From NCBI GenBank assembly GCA_045579195.1, contig JAZNLR010000065.1, positions 1 to 55,898 on the forward strand: 55,898 nucleotides of DNA, in the 5' to 3' direction. Position numbers and translations under genes: made by a program. Under the pieces are notes generated by a model. The model did no database searches and was not told the DNA's origin. It was given only the letters and a program-made list of their open reading frames with translations. Every line of letters begins with the position of its first letter. Within the stretch, counting starts at the first letter, position 1. The stretch is from JAZNLR01 sp045579195. Its GTDB lineage: Bacteria > Bacillota > Clostridia > Christensenellales > CAMQZB01. Positions 17,888 to 25,622 of this stretch are shown here, piece after piece.

Positions 17888-17913
17888 GACGAATTTGGAG
17901 GATAGAAGAGACG

Positions 17914-19392
17914 ATGAGATTTTGCAGCACAAGAGACACCGCAGTTTCAGTTTCTGCGGCGGAGGCAATCGCAAAGGGACTTTCTGCGGACGGAGGACTG
18001 TTTGTTCCCGAAAGCTTTCCGCAGGTTTCGTTTGAAGAGCTTACCGCAATGGTGGAAATGACGTATGAACAGCGTGCGGACTTGGTCCTCTCGAAGTACT
18101 TGACCGATTTCACCGCAGAGGAACTTTCTCTCTGCACGAGCGCGGCGTATGCGCGCTTTGACGGAGACCCTGCGCCCGTTGTCAAGGTGGATGACGGCCT
18201 GTTTATCTTGGAGCTTTGGCATGGACCGACCCTTGCGTTCAAGGATATGGCGCTGACGCTGTTGCCACACCTTCTTACGGTATCAAGAAAAAAGGTGGGA
18301 ATCGAGGAAGACATTCTTATTTTGGTTGCCACCAGCGGTGACACGGGTAAAGCTGCTCTTGAGGGCTTCCGTGACGTCGACGGAACGAGAATTATCGTTT
18401 TCTATCCGTCGGACGGCGTTTCTGCAATGCAGAAGTTGCAAATGACCACGCAGGAGGGAAACAACGTCTTTGTGGCGGCAGTCAACGGCAACTTTGACGA
18501 CTGCCAGAGTGCGGTGAAACGAATTTTCTCCGACCGTGAGTTCGGAAGTAAGCTAAAGGAAGAAGGGGTCGTTTTAAGCTCTGCAAACTCCATCAACTTT
18601 GGAAGACTCGTTCCACAGATCGTATATTACTTCTCCGCATATTGCGACCTCGTGGATGCAGGGGAGATCGAAATGGGTGCGGACGTGGATTTCTGCGTTC
18701 CGACCGGAAATTTCGGAAATATCCTCGCGGGATACTACGCAAAGCGCATGGGTCTTCCTGTGGGAAGGCTGATTTGCGCTTCCAATAAGAATAAGGTCTT
18801 GACCGACTTTTTCACCACGGGAATTTACGACGTGCATCGCACGTTCCACAAGACCATCTCGCCGTCGATGGACATTCTCATCTCCAGCAACTTGGAACGT
18901 TTGATCTTCGAGCTGTCCGGAAGGGATGCAAGCCTCACGGCAAAGCGTATGGACGATCTCAAAAAGCACGGGCATTATTCGGTGACGAAAGAGGAACTCT
19001 GTCAATATGCCGAGACCTTCTCTGCGGACTTCTCGGATGAGGAGTCGACAAAGGATACCATTGGCGGATTCTTTGATGACTTCGGATATCCGCTCGATCC
19101 GCACACCGCGGTTGCGGTCAACGTTGCGGATGCGTACAACTTGGGCGTGAACCCCATGGTCATCGTGTCCACAGCGAGCCCATATAAGTTTGCGAGCGAC
19201 GTTCTTGCTGCGATCACAGAAGAAAAATCCCCCGAAGATCCTTTCCGTTCAGCGAAGCTTCTGGAGGAGGAGACGGCAATGCCCATTCCGCCGCAAATCT
19301 CTGAGTTGAAGACGGCAAAGATTCGCTTTGACGGTGTGTTCGAAGCGGATGCCCTTTTTGACGTCGTTGCAAACAACGTGAAAAAAGCATAA
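17914..19392 (+). CDS. thrC: Threonine synthase
   Basis: Threonine synthase converts O-phosphohomoserine to threonine using pyridoxal phosphate. The 492-residue protein is the long (class I) form, with STRDTAVSVSAAEAI at the N-terminus, the cofactor lysine in LAFKDMALTLLP (about K110), and the phosphate-binding ATSGDTGKAALEGF and CVPTGNFGNILAGYYAKRMG. The ATG has GGAGGA 11 bases upstream. No promoter is visible between the terminator at 17854-17887 and this start, so expression seems to depend on read-through, which suggests attenuation. No other thr genes are in the window. Confidence 0.96.
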   Translation: MRFCSTRDTAVSVSAAEAIAKGLSADGGLFVPESFPQVSFEELTAMVEMTYEQRADLVLSKYLTDFTAEELSLCTSAAYARFDGDPAPVVKVDDGLFILELWHGPTLAFKDMALTLLPHLLTVSRKKVGIEEDILILVATSGDTGKAALEGFRDVDGTRIIVFYPSDGVSAMQKLQMTTQEGNNVFVAAVNGNFDDCQSAVKRIFSDREFGSKLKEEGVVLSSANSINFGRLVPQIVYYFSAYCDLVDAGEIEMGADVDFCVPTGNFGNILAGYYAKRMGLPVGRLICASNKNKVLTDFFTTGIYDVHRTFHKTISPSMDILISSNLERLIFELSGRDASLTAKRMDDLKKHGHYSVTKEELCQYAETFSADFSDEESTKDTIGGFFDDFGYPLDPHTAVAVNVADAYNLGVNPMVIVSTASPYKFASDVLAAITEEKSPEDPFRSAKLLEEETAMPIPPQISELKTAKIRFDGVFEADALFDVVANNVKKA

Positions 19393-19440
19393 AAAGACAA
19401 AGAAAAAGCCCGACGAAAGGCCAGTACGCATAAAACAGTT

Positions 19441-19474
19441 AACAGGCACAGCGGGATGTACTGCTGTGCCTGTT
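19441..19474. repeat. Strong 12-bp inverted repeat after thrC
   Basis: AACAGGCACAGC pairs perfectly with GCTGTGCCTGTT around a 10-base loop. It would form a stable hairpin and can end thrC transcripts, though no T-run follows. It also marks the left edge of a segment of different character. Confidence 0.7.
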
Positions 19475-19475
19475 C

Positions 19476-19504
19476 TTGCATAGTTGGATAAAATATGATA
19501 GTAT
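19476..19504 (+). promoter_or_regulatory. Promoter of the glycosidase-like gene
   Basis: TTGCAT (19476-19481), 17-base spacer, TAGTAT (19499-19504). Confidence 0.6.
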
Positions 19505-19558
19505 GTACTCGCCTAAGCGAACTTGAATTTTGAGAAAAAGATTAGGGTGTTGATTGTT

Positions 19559-20893
19559 GTGAAAATTTCATTTCCAAAATTCGTGTCTTCCGATGACAAA
19601 TTGAATGTAACATATAATTATCGCTGTGAGCTTTATCAGCGCCACATCAAGAAAGTCCAATCGGGCTATGTGATTACGGAATTTCTGCCCGATGTTCCAT
19701 GGGCAGGCATTTATAACACCATCAGCTGTGCTGCAAGCCATCATTTCCGAGAGGGCCGATGGCTGTGTGATGCCGCTCCCCTGGCGGATTATGCCCAATT
19801 CTGGTGCAATGAAGGAAATCCGAGGCTTTACAGTTTCCCAATTGCCGATAGTATTCTTGCGCTGTCCAAGGTTACGGGAGATCCCTCAGTAGGGATCACT
19901 TTATACCCGAAGCTGAAAGAAATACATGATGCCTGGGATGATCACAAAACCGATTGCGGAATGTATACTCAGCTTTGTGACCGCGACGGAATGGAGTTCT
20001 CTATTTCGGGTGACGGAATCCGTCCGACCATTAATTCTTATATGTATGCAGATAAAATGGCGCTGTCGCTGTTGGCTGAATATGCGGGAGAAAAAAATTC
20101 AGCTGAAAGCTTCCGCAGCGAGGCAGAAAAACTGCGTAAGGATATAAACGAACGGTTGTGGAACGACAATATTGGTATGTTTGGCGCGATTTCCGAAGAA
20201 AGTGAGAAGCGCAATGTCCGCGAACAGGTGGGATATATTCCCTGGATGTACGGAATTCCAGATGCGGGAAAAGATGGCTGTTTTCGTTATCTTCTGGACG
20301 AAACTTGTTTCTTGGCGCCTTACGGTTTGCGTACTGCCGATGCATCTCACCCCGAATATCGAAAACACTTTGATCACGAATGTCTGTGGAACGGTCCCGT
20401 TTGGCCCTTCGCAACCTCCCAGACACTGACCGCATTGATCACTTATCTGCAGACGCAGAAACAGCCAACTGTCACAGCAGATGATTTTATGGGTCTGCTT
20501 CTGACATATGCCTATTCTCAAAGGGATACGGATGGTACACCGTGGCTTGACGAAAATATGGATCCTGATACAGGAATCTGGCTTGCAAGAGAGATCCTCC
20601 GCGAGCAGCGGAATTATGACCTTAAAGAAAGAGGGCGGCATTATAACCATTCCTCGTTTATTGACCTGGTTATGACGGGTATCTGTGGAATCTGTCCGTC
20701 GGAGGGGAACAAACTGACAATTCGTCCTCTGGGCACTTCTCTTGATTCTTTTGCCGCATCGGATATCCCATATCACGGACACAGACTTTCCGTGCAATGG
20801 GATAAACATACGGGTCTGTATGTTACTGTTGACGAAAACAGAGAGTATTTTTGTTCCGCTTCTAATAATATCGTATTGGTGATTGCATTATAA
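19559..20893 (+). CDS. MGH1/GH63-like (alpha/alpha)6-barrel glycosidase, probably N-terminally truncated
   Basis: The frame codes for about 444 residues resembling the C-terminal (alpha/alpha)6 barrel of trehalase/GH63/mannosylglycerate hydrolase-type proteins: FLPDVPWAGIYNT, WCNEGNPRLYSFP, WPFATSQTLTALITYL and RGRHYNHSSFIDLVMTGICG. Full-length relatives have a large N-terminal beta domain that is missing here, so the gene may be a truncated or partial acquisition. The start is uncertain: GTG 19559 with a weak AGGGTG upstream is my choice; a TTG at 19523 is possible. Codon choice looks less like the neighbours by eye, and flanking hairpins and a repeat suggest horizontal arrival. Substrate unknown. 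Confidence 0.65.
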   Translation: MKISFPKFVSSDDKLNVTYNYRCELYQRHIKKVQSGYVITEFLPDVPWAGIYNTISCAASHHFREGRWLCDAAPLADYAQFWCNEGNPRLYSFPIADSILALSKVTGDPSVGITLYPKLKEIHDAWDDHKTDCGMYTQLCDRDGMEFSISGDGIRPTINSYMYADKMALSLLAEYAGEKNSAESFRSEAEKLRKDINERLWNDNIGMFGAISEESEKRNVREQVGYIPWMYGIPDAGKDGCFRYLLDETCFLAPYGLRTADASHPEYRKHFDHECLWNGPVWPFATSQTLTALITYLQTQKQPTVTADDFMGLLLTYAYSQRDTDGTPWLDENMDPDTGIWLAREILREQRNYDLKERGRHYNHSSFIDLVMTGICGICPSEGNKLTIRPLGTSLDSFAASDIPYHGHRLSVQWDKHTGLYVTVDENREYFCSASNNIVLVIAL

Positions 20894-20949
20894 AATAAAG
20901 CTTCAGAGAAACAGCAATTCCAATTTTTCACACAGCAAGGGCGCACTTC

Positions 20950-21020
20950 TATACGCCGTTCGGCGTCGTGCGTTGAACGCGGTGACAGCCCTCCCAAAGG
21001 GAGAGCCAAGGCTGCCTGCA
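20950..21020. repeat. Intergenic repeat-like palindromic element
   Basis: Two short palindromes (ACGCCG-tt-CGGCGT at 20953-20966 and CTCCC-aaa-GGGAG at 20991-21003) sit in a sequence reading GACAGCC...GGGAGAGCCAAGG. This resembles dispersed intergenic repeats common in gut Clostridia. Only one copy is in the window, so repeat status is inference. Confidence 0.5.
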
Positions 21021-21041
21021 ATCGATTGTTTGGATATAGGA

Positions 21042-21073
21042 AATGGAGCGTATCGGTATTGATACGCTCCATT
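21042..21073. repeat. Perfect 13-bp inverted repeat
   Basis: AATGGAGCGTATC and GATACGCTCCATT pair perfectly around a 6-base loop. It is a strong hairpin in both strands, without a T-run directly after it. Confidence 0.7.
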
Positions 21074-21089
21074 AACTGTTTTACGGACA

Positions 21090-21112
21090 CCCGACCAAGC
21101 GTCGGGCTTTTT
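21090..21112 (+). terminator. Intrinsic terminator facing the protease gene
   Basis: CCCGAC pairs with GTCGGG and is followed by CTTTTT on the plus strand. It can end rightward transcripts before they run antisense into the leftward protease gene. Confidence 0.65.
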
Positions 21113-21125
21113 GATTGTGTTTTTG

Positions 21126-21923
21126 TCAGAGAATGATGTCCTCGCTGTCAAGGTACGCACGAACGGTGTCCGCATGAATGGCAAAGCCCATCGCCTCGCT
21201 TCCGGAGTACTTATACGTATTGACGCCGACGACCTTGCCGTGAACGTCGTAAAGCGCACCGCCGCTGTTGCCGGGGTTGAGCGCGGCATCCGTCTGGAGA
21301 ACGTGCGCCGTGCGGCCATTGTTTAAGGTGATGATTTTGGAAACGGAGCTGACGTACCCTCCCGTGAATGAGATGCCGTCACCCTCGGCGTTCCCGATGG
21401 CAAAGACGAGCTGGCCGAACTTCAAGGTGTTGCCGCTTGCAAGGTTGACGTAAGTCATCTTTTCAGGGTTGAACTTGAAGCGGAGAACGGCAAGGTCGAG
21501 GTCGGAATTGAAGCAGACGACTTCCAATTCATATCGCGTGGCTTCACCGCAGAAGCTTGCAAAAATGCTCTCGTGGGCAACGTCAACCCCATTCTCGTCC
21601 GTATATGAGATGACGTGTGCGTTTGAAATGACGTATCCCTTGCTGCTGACGACAAAACCGCTTCCGTTTCCGCCTTCTGCAGTCTCTTGATTGATGGTCT
21701 TTGCTTCGATCGCAACGTTTGCATATCGCGTGTTTTCAAAGACGCTTGCCCCGACTTCCCAAACGGCCGTCGCGTCAATAGGCGTTTTGTCCGGGATGGA
21801 TGCAAGGACTTTCCGCTCGACGTACTTTGCGACGGCAATGCACGTGAGCACGTTGATAATGACAAAGATGATGACGATCGTGAAGATCGTTGCGGTCAGA
21901 TTTCGATCCCGCCGTGAAGTCAT
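21126..21923 (-). CDS. HtrA-like membrane-anchored serine protease without PDZ domain
   Basis: The 265-residue protein has one N-terminal membrane anchor (about residues 10-32) and a trypsin-like domain outside the membrane. The catalytic triad is visible: H103 in SNAHVIS, D143 in DLDLAVLRF and S220 in NPGNSGGALYD. HtrA proteins usually carry a C-terminal PDZ domain for substrate sensing; here the chain ends soon after the protease core (MGFAIHADTV), so it is a PDZ-less form. It probably degrades or processes misfolded envelope proteins. GGAGG lies 5 bases before the ATG and a near-consensus promoter precedes it. Confidence 0.9.
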   Translation of the reverse strand: MTSRRDRNLTATIFTIVIIFVIINVLTCIAVAKYVERKVLASIPDKTPIDATAVWEVGASVFENTRYANVAIEAKTINQETAEGGNGSGFVVSSKGYVISNAHVISYTDENGVDVAHESIFASFCGEATRYELEVVCFNSDLDLAVLRFKFNPEKMTYVNLASGNTLKFGQLVFAIGNAEGDGISFTGGYVSSVSKIITLNNGRTAHVLQTDAALNPGNSGGALYDVHGKVVGVNTYKYSGSEAMGFAIHADTVRAYLDSEDIIL

Positions 21924-21966
21924 AGTTCCTCCAGCGCCCGAATGTTGGGCAATGATTGATGCTATG

Positions 21967-21996
21967 ATTATACAGCTGAGCGAAGGAAAAAGTCAA
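21967..21996 (-). promoter_or_regulatory. Promoter of the HtrA-like gene
   Basis: On the minus strand, TTGACT, an 18-base spacer and TATAAT, 44 bases before the start codon. Confidence 0.8.
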
Positions 21997-22005
21997 ACGC
22001 TTAGG

Positions 22006-22722
22006 TTAAGATCGTGTGGGTGGCTGTTCAGAGGAGTGGTAAATGAGATCGAACAGGGCGTCAGCCTTGCGCGCGGCCTCAATGGTGCTTTGCGTGATCA
22101 GCGTGTTGGCACGGATGATGACGTGTCCCTCGCGGTCGTGAACGTCTTTGAGAACCTGTCTTCCGAGGAGGAGAGAGCTTCCGGAGAGAAGCTTGGGCGG
22201 CTTGAACGGAGAGAGGGAAGGAGACTCTTTTGCTTTTTCTCCGTCTGCCTCAATGGGATGTTCTTCAAAGATCATCGTCTTTGCCGAACGATGCTTCGGA
22301 GCAGAAAGACGGATAGGCGCGGTCTCTGACTGCGCGATGACAACTTCAGAACAGGAAAGGATGTCGAGTTCCGTTTGCTCTCCGTTTAAGAAAATGCTCA
22401 AAACCTCGCGATGTTCTCCGACGTGGATGTCCGTGATGCTTCCAAGGAGCTTCCCGTCCGTTGAAAAGCACGGGCATGAAAGCAAAGACGGAGCGCTTTC
22501 GCTTGGGGTGAAAAGCTCGCCGCATTTGACTGTGACTGCGTCCTCCCCGAAGCGGAGAACGCGGAAAAGGGGTAGGGAAGAAAAACCATCGGGTGTTTTG
22601 ACGATCAGCGTTTTTGCGCGGCGAAGGCGCTTGTCAAAGCCGATGGAAGAAACCGTTCCGATCGTACGCGCGTGATAGAGGTCGATGACGGGCTTTCCGG
22701 TCAGAAGTGCAAGTTGAAACAT
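22006..22722 (-). CDS. PRC-barrel-like domain protein
   Basis: The 238-residue soluble protein seems to hold two beta-barrel-like repeats: one opening with LLTGKPVIDLYHARTIGTVS and one around LLSCPCFSTDGKLLGSITDI, each with the GxxxG-type turn of PRC barrels as in RimM and the YlmC/YmxH sporulation proteins. A linker and a third strand-rich part (LLLGRQVLKDVHDREGHVI) end in a short helix. Function unknown; an RNA-processing or envelope-assembly role would be guesswork. CGGAGG lies just before the ATG. It is upstream of and co-oriented with the protease gene. Confidence 0.6.
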   Translation of the reverse strand: MFQLALLTGKPVIDLYHARTIGTVSSIGFDKRLRRAKTLIVKTPDGFSSLPLFRVLRFGEDAVTVKCGELFTPSESAPSLLSCPCFSTDGKLLGSITDIHVGEHREVLSIFLNGEQTELDILSCSEVVIAQSETAPIRLSAPKHRSAKTMIFEEHPIEADGEKAKESPSLSPFKPPKLLSGSSLLLGRQVLKDVHDREGHVIIRANTLITQSTIEAARKADALFDLIYHSSEQPPTRS

Positions 22723-22823
22723 AAGGCAATCCTCCGTTTTCAGAATTCTTTTTTTGATGGTCTATTCTATGCGCGCGCACGCGTGAAATATTTGAAAAAG
22801 CCTGCAAAAAAAGAGAGAAACGT

Positions 22824-22851
22824 TTGACATTTTAGGGGATTGTTCTATAAT
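22824..22851 (+). promoter_or_regulatory. Promoter placed directly before the exonuclease start codon
   Basis: TTGACA (22824-22829), 16-base spacer, TATAAT (22846-22851). Only 7 bases separate the -10 box from ATG 22859, so transcription would begin at or next to the start codon. Confidence 0.8.
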
Positions 22852-22858
22852 TATTCCT

Positions 22859-23416
22859 ATGAAACTGTTTTTCGACACGGAGACAACTTCATTATATCCG
22901 GGGCAGATCTGTCAGCTATCCTACGTTTTGGATGACGGCATTTGCGTGCGCGGGAAAAACTTCTTTTTCAGCGTTGACGCGATCGATCCGTCCTCTGCGG
23001 CGGTGAATGGGCTGAGCGTGGAACTTCTTGCCGAGTTGAGCGGAGGGAAACGCTTTGAAGACTGCGTGGATGAAATCGCGGCAGACTTTGAAAACGCCGA
23101 CCTTTTTGCGCACAACTTTAACTTTGACTATTCTTTCCTGCAGGCGGAATTCTCGCGCTTGGGAAAGCTGTTTCGCTATCGTTCGGACTTTTGCACGATG
23201 CGAAAGTATACGCCCGTTTTGAAGCTTCCGCGCAACAACGGCGGATATAAATTTCCGAAACTCTCCGAACTGATGCGCTTTTGCGGCGTGACGGAAGAAG
23301 ATGCCTTTTTGCAGGCGGAGAAGCTGTTTGGCGGAGGAACAAAATTGCATGATGCGCGCGCAGATGCGGTTGCGGTTTGGCTTTGCGTTAAGTGGATGGA
23401 AAAGGAGAAGGACTGA
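22859..23416 (+). CDS. DEDDh 3'-5' exonuclease (DnaQ-like)
   Basis: The 185-residue protein has all DEDDh catalytic residues: D6 and E8 in FDTETT, D90 in HNFNFDYSFL, H164 and D169 in HDARADA. It is close to the epsilon proofreading subunit and to stand-alone DNA or RNA exonucleases; there is no polymerase or helicase domain. No Shine-Dalgarno sequence precedes the ATG and the -10 box is 7 bases away, so the mRNA is probably leaderless. The next gene overlaps its stop (TGATG), so both are transcribed together. Confidence 0.88.
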   Translation: MKLFFDTETTSLYPGQICQLSYVLDDGICVRGKNFFFSVDAIDPSSAAVNGLSVELLAELSGGKRFEDCVDEIAADFENADLFAHNFNFDYSFLQAEFSRLGKLFRYRSDFCTMRKYTPVLKLPRNNGGYKFPKLSELMRFCGVTEEDAFLQAEKLFGGGTKLHDARADAVAVWLCVKWMEKEKD

Positions 23417-24354
23417 TGCAATTTTCAATCGTTGTGACAAGCTTATGTTCGATTTTGTTGCTTGCTTTGCCGGGCTTTTTGTTGCGCAAGTCAAAGTTGC
23501 TTGGTGACAATCTTTTGAACGGACTTTCGGTGATCTTGCTTTACGCCTGTACGCCGACACTCACGTTTTATAGTTTCCAAGAGCAGGAGTACTCCATTGA
23601 GACGGTGCGAAACGCCGGCATTTTGATCGGGCTTTCGGTCATATTGCTGTTGTTTTTCAGTCTCTTCTTTTCGCTGTTATTCGGCAAGCGCTTGGAAGAC
23701 GTGAAGTACCGCGTGTACAACACAAGTTGTATTTTTTCAAACTGCGGATTTATGGGCATCCCGTTTGTGCAAGCACTTTACCCCGGGCAAAACATTCCCG
23801 TCTTTTACGTCACGGCGTTCATGGGCGTTTTCAATATGTTCGTCTGGACGCTGGGAATCTATTTGCTCACGCATGAAAAATCGTTCATTAGCTTAAAGAA
23901 GGCGTTTCTCAATCCCGCAACGCTTGCGTTTCTTCTTTCGTTTGCGCTTTACGTGTTGCGGATCAACATCGGGGAGTACGTTCCGTGGCTGGTGCGCTCG
24001 ATCGGGATGATCGGAAACACGACGACGCCAATTTCTATGACGATTTTGGGAATCCGTCTTGCGGACGTCAAATTCCGTCAGGTGTTTGGCGATTGGCGGG
24101 TTTATATCGTCTGCTTCTTCCGACTCGTTCTCGCGCCGCTGATCGTTTTTCTGTTCTTGTTGCTTGTTCCTGCGGACACGATGGTGGAGACCATTTTGTT
24201 CATTATCATGGCAATGCCGTCCGCGGCGATCGTGCTGTCGTTCTCGGAGCGTTACTTAGGGGACTGCGAAGATGCGGCGATCTGTTTTATGTGCACGACG
24301 GTGGTCTCGGTTGTGACCATTCCGTTCGTGATGTTGCTTTTGATGCTGTTATAG
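23416..24354 (+). CDS. AEC family (auxin efflux carrier-like) transporter
   Basis: The 312-residue protein is almost wholly hydrophobic, with about ten spans, and has AEC/bile-acid-transporter-like features: the half-repeat starting LLALPGFLLRKSKLL, the broken helix segment SCIFSNCGFMGIPFVQALY and the second-half NTTTPISMTILGIRLAD. Bacterial members carry organic acids such as malate or malonate; the substrate here is unknown. ATG 23416 is chosen because AAAGGAG lies upstream and it overlaps the exonuclease stop by one base. A link between an exonuclease and a carrier is not obvious and may reflect only shared transcription. Confidence 0.88.
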   Translation: MQFSIVVTSLCSILLLALPGFLLRKSKLLGDNLLNGLSVILLYACTPTLTFYSFQEQEYSIETVRNAGILIGLSVILLLFFSLFFSLLFGKRLEDVKYRVYNTSCIFSNCGFMGIPFVQALYPGQNIPVFYVTAFMGVFNMFVWTLGIYLLTHEKSFISLKKAFLNPATLAFLLSFALYVLRINIGEYVPWLVRSIGMIGNTTTPISMTILGIRLADVKFRQVFGDWRVYIVCFFRLVLAPLIVFLFLLLVPADTMVETILFIIMAMPSAAIVLSFSERYLGDCEDAAICFMCTTVVSVVTIPFVMLLLMLL

Positions 24355-24374
24355 TGTGAAATCTTGTGAAACTG

Positions 24375-24403
24375 TTGTATTTTGCGGAAAAGAATGCTAT
24401 AAT
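24375..24403 (+). promoter_or_regulatory. Promoter of the SPFH gene cluster
   Basis: TTGTAT (24375-24380), 17-base spacer, TATAAT (24398-24403), 49 bases before the SPFH start. Confidence 0.7.
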
Positions 24404-24452
24404 AAGCATAAGGTGAAAATTGCCAAAGAAAACAAATAACGGAGGAATAAAG

Positions 24453-25592
24453 ATGGGTTTGTTTAGTTGGGCAAGAGAACAATTCTTGAAAGTGATCGAT
24501 TGGGCGGACGACTCCAAAGACGTGATGGTCTATAAGTATCCGACCAACAATAAGCCCGTGATGAAAAAATCGAAGCTTACCGTGCGTGAATCGCAGGAGG
24601 CGATCTTCGTTTATAAAGGACAGATTGCTGACGTCTTCAAGCCCGGCTTTTACAGCATGGAGACGGAGAACATCCCCGTGATCACCTCGCTTGCTTCCTG
24701 GAAGTACGCATTTGAAAACCCGCTGATTACGGACATTTACTTCGTCAACACACGTCAGTTTGTGAACTATAAGTGGGGAACGACCAATCCGATCATCGTT
24801 CGCGACAAGGATTTCGGAATGGTTCGTCTGCGTGGATATGGAACGTACTCCTTCCGCGTTATCAACTCCGCTTTGTTCTTAAAAGAGATCTTCGGAACGA
24901 GCTCTTCCTTCCGCACGTCTGACATTGCGGAACAGCTCAAGAGCATTCTCGTTTCGGGCATTTCGGACACTGTTGCGGAATCGCAGATCCCGCTTTTGGA
25001 TCTTGCGGGCAACACGTTGGAGTTCAATGAGCTCATCAAGCAGAAGATGCAGGAGCGCTTCGCTGAAATGGGTCTGGAGCTCAGCAATTTCTATATTGAA
25101 AACATCTCTGTTCCCGAAGAGGTGGAGAAGATGTTGGACACGCGCAGCAACATGGGCATCTTGGGAGACAAGATGGCGCAGTTCACGCAGTACCAGGCGG
25201 CGCAGGCAATGCGCGACGCGGCTCAGAACGAGGGCGGCGGACTCGCAGGTATGGGTGCAGGTATGGGCGCAGGCGTTGGTATCGGCAATATGATGGCGGG
25301 TGCTTTTGCGATGAACGCACAGCAACCTGCTTCTGAAACCGTTGTGAAGGTGAAGTGCCCGACGTGCGGTGCGCTCGTTGCAGAGGGTGCAAAGTTCTGC
25401 CCCGAATGCGGCAAGGCAATGGTGCAGGAGGGAAAGGCCTGCGCAAAATGCGGTGCAAAGCTTGGTGCAAACGCGAAGTTCTGCCCCGAGTGCGGAACGC
25501 CCGTGGATCTTGAAAGAGCGTGTGCTAAGTGTGGGGCAAAGCTTGGTGCAAATGCGAAGTTCTGCCCTGAATGCGGCGAGAAAAACGACTGA
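24453..25592 (+). CDS. SPFH domain protein with C-terminal zinc ribbons (YdjI/virion-core-like)
   Basis: The 379-residue protein opens with MGLFSWAREQFLKVIDW and an SPFH/band-7 region (about residues 20-230) like the YdjI group, which gathers at specific membrane spots. A Gly/Ala/Met-rich linker follows (about 255-290), then three CxxC...CPECG zinc ribbons (about 302-377), the last two near-identical (CAKCGAKLGANAKFCPECG). YdjI in Bacillus works with the phage-shock-type PspA system; no pspA is seen here. The ATG has GGAGG 7 bases upstream. It is followed by the DUF1858 gene and another zinc-ribbon protein, suggesting a membrane-stress module. Confidence 0.85.
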   Translation: MGLFSWAREQFLKVIDWADDSKDVMVYKYPTNNKPVMKKSKLTVRESQEAIFVYKGQIADVFKPGFYSMETENIPVITSLASWKYAFENPLITDIYFVNTRQFVNYKWGTTNPIIVRDKDFGMVRLRGYGTYSFRVINSALFLKEIFGTSSSFRTSDIAEQLKSILVSGISDTVAESQIPLLDLAGNTLEFNELIKQKMQERFAEMGLELSNFYIENISVPEEVEKMLDTRSNMGILGDKMAQFTQYQAAQAMRDAAQNEGGGLAGMGAGMGAGVGIGNMMAGAFAMNAQQPASETVVKVKCPTCGALVAEGAKFCPECGKAMVQEGKACAKCGAKLGANAKFCPECGTPVDLERACAKCGAKLGANAKFCPECGEKND

Positions 25593-25622
25593 TTTGAGAA
25601 AAATTTTTAGGAGGATAGATCA

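Noticed and set aside
17842..17889. Threonine leader peptide within the thrC attenuator-like region
   Set aside because: The 15-codon frame has no threonine or isoleucine run and no Shine-Dalgarno sequence, and its tail is simply the terminator T-run.
25356..25580. CRISPR-like repeats
   Set aside because: The repeated DNA codes for zinc ribbons in frame and has no spacer pattern.
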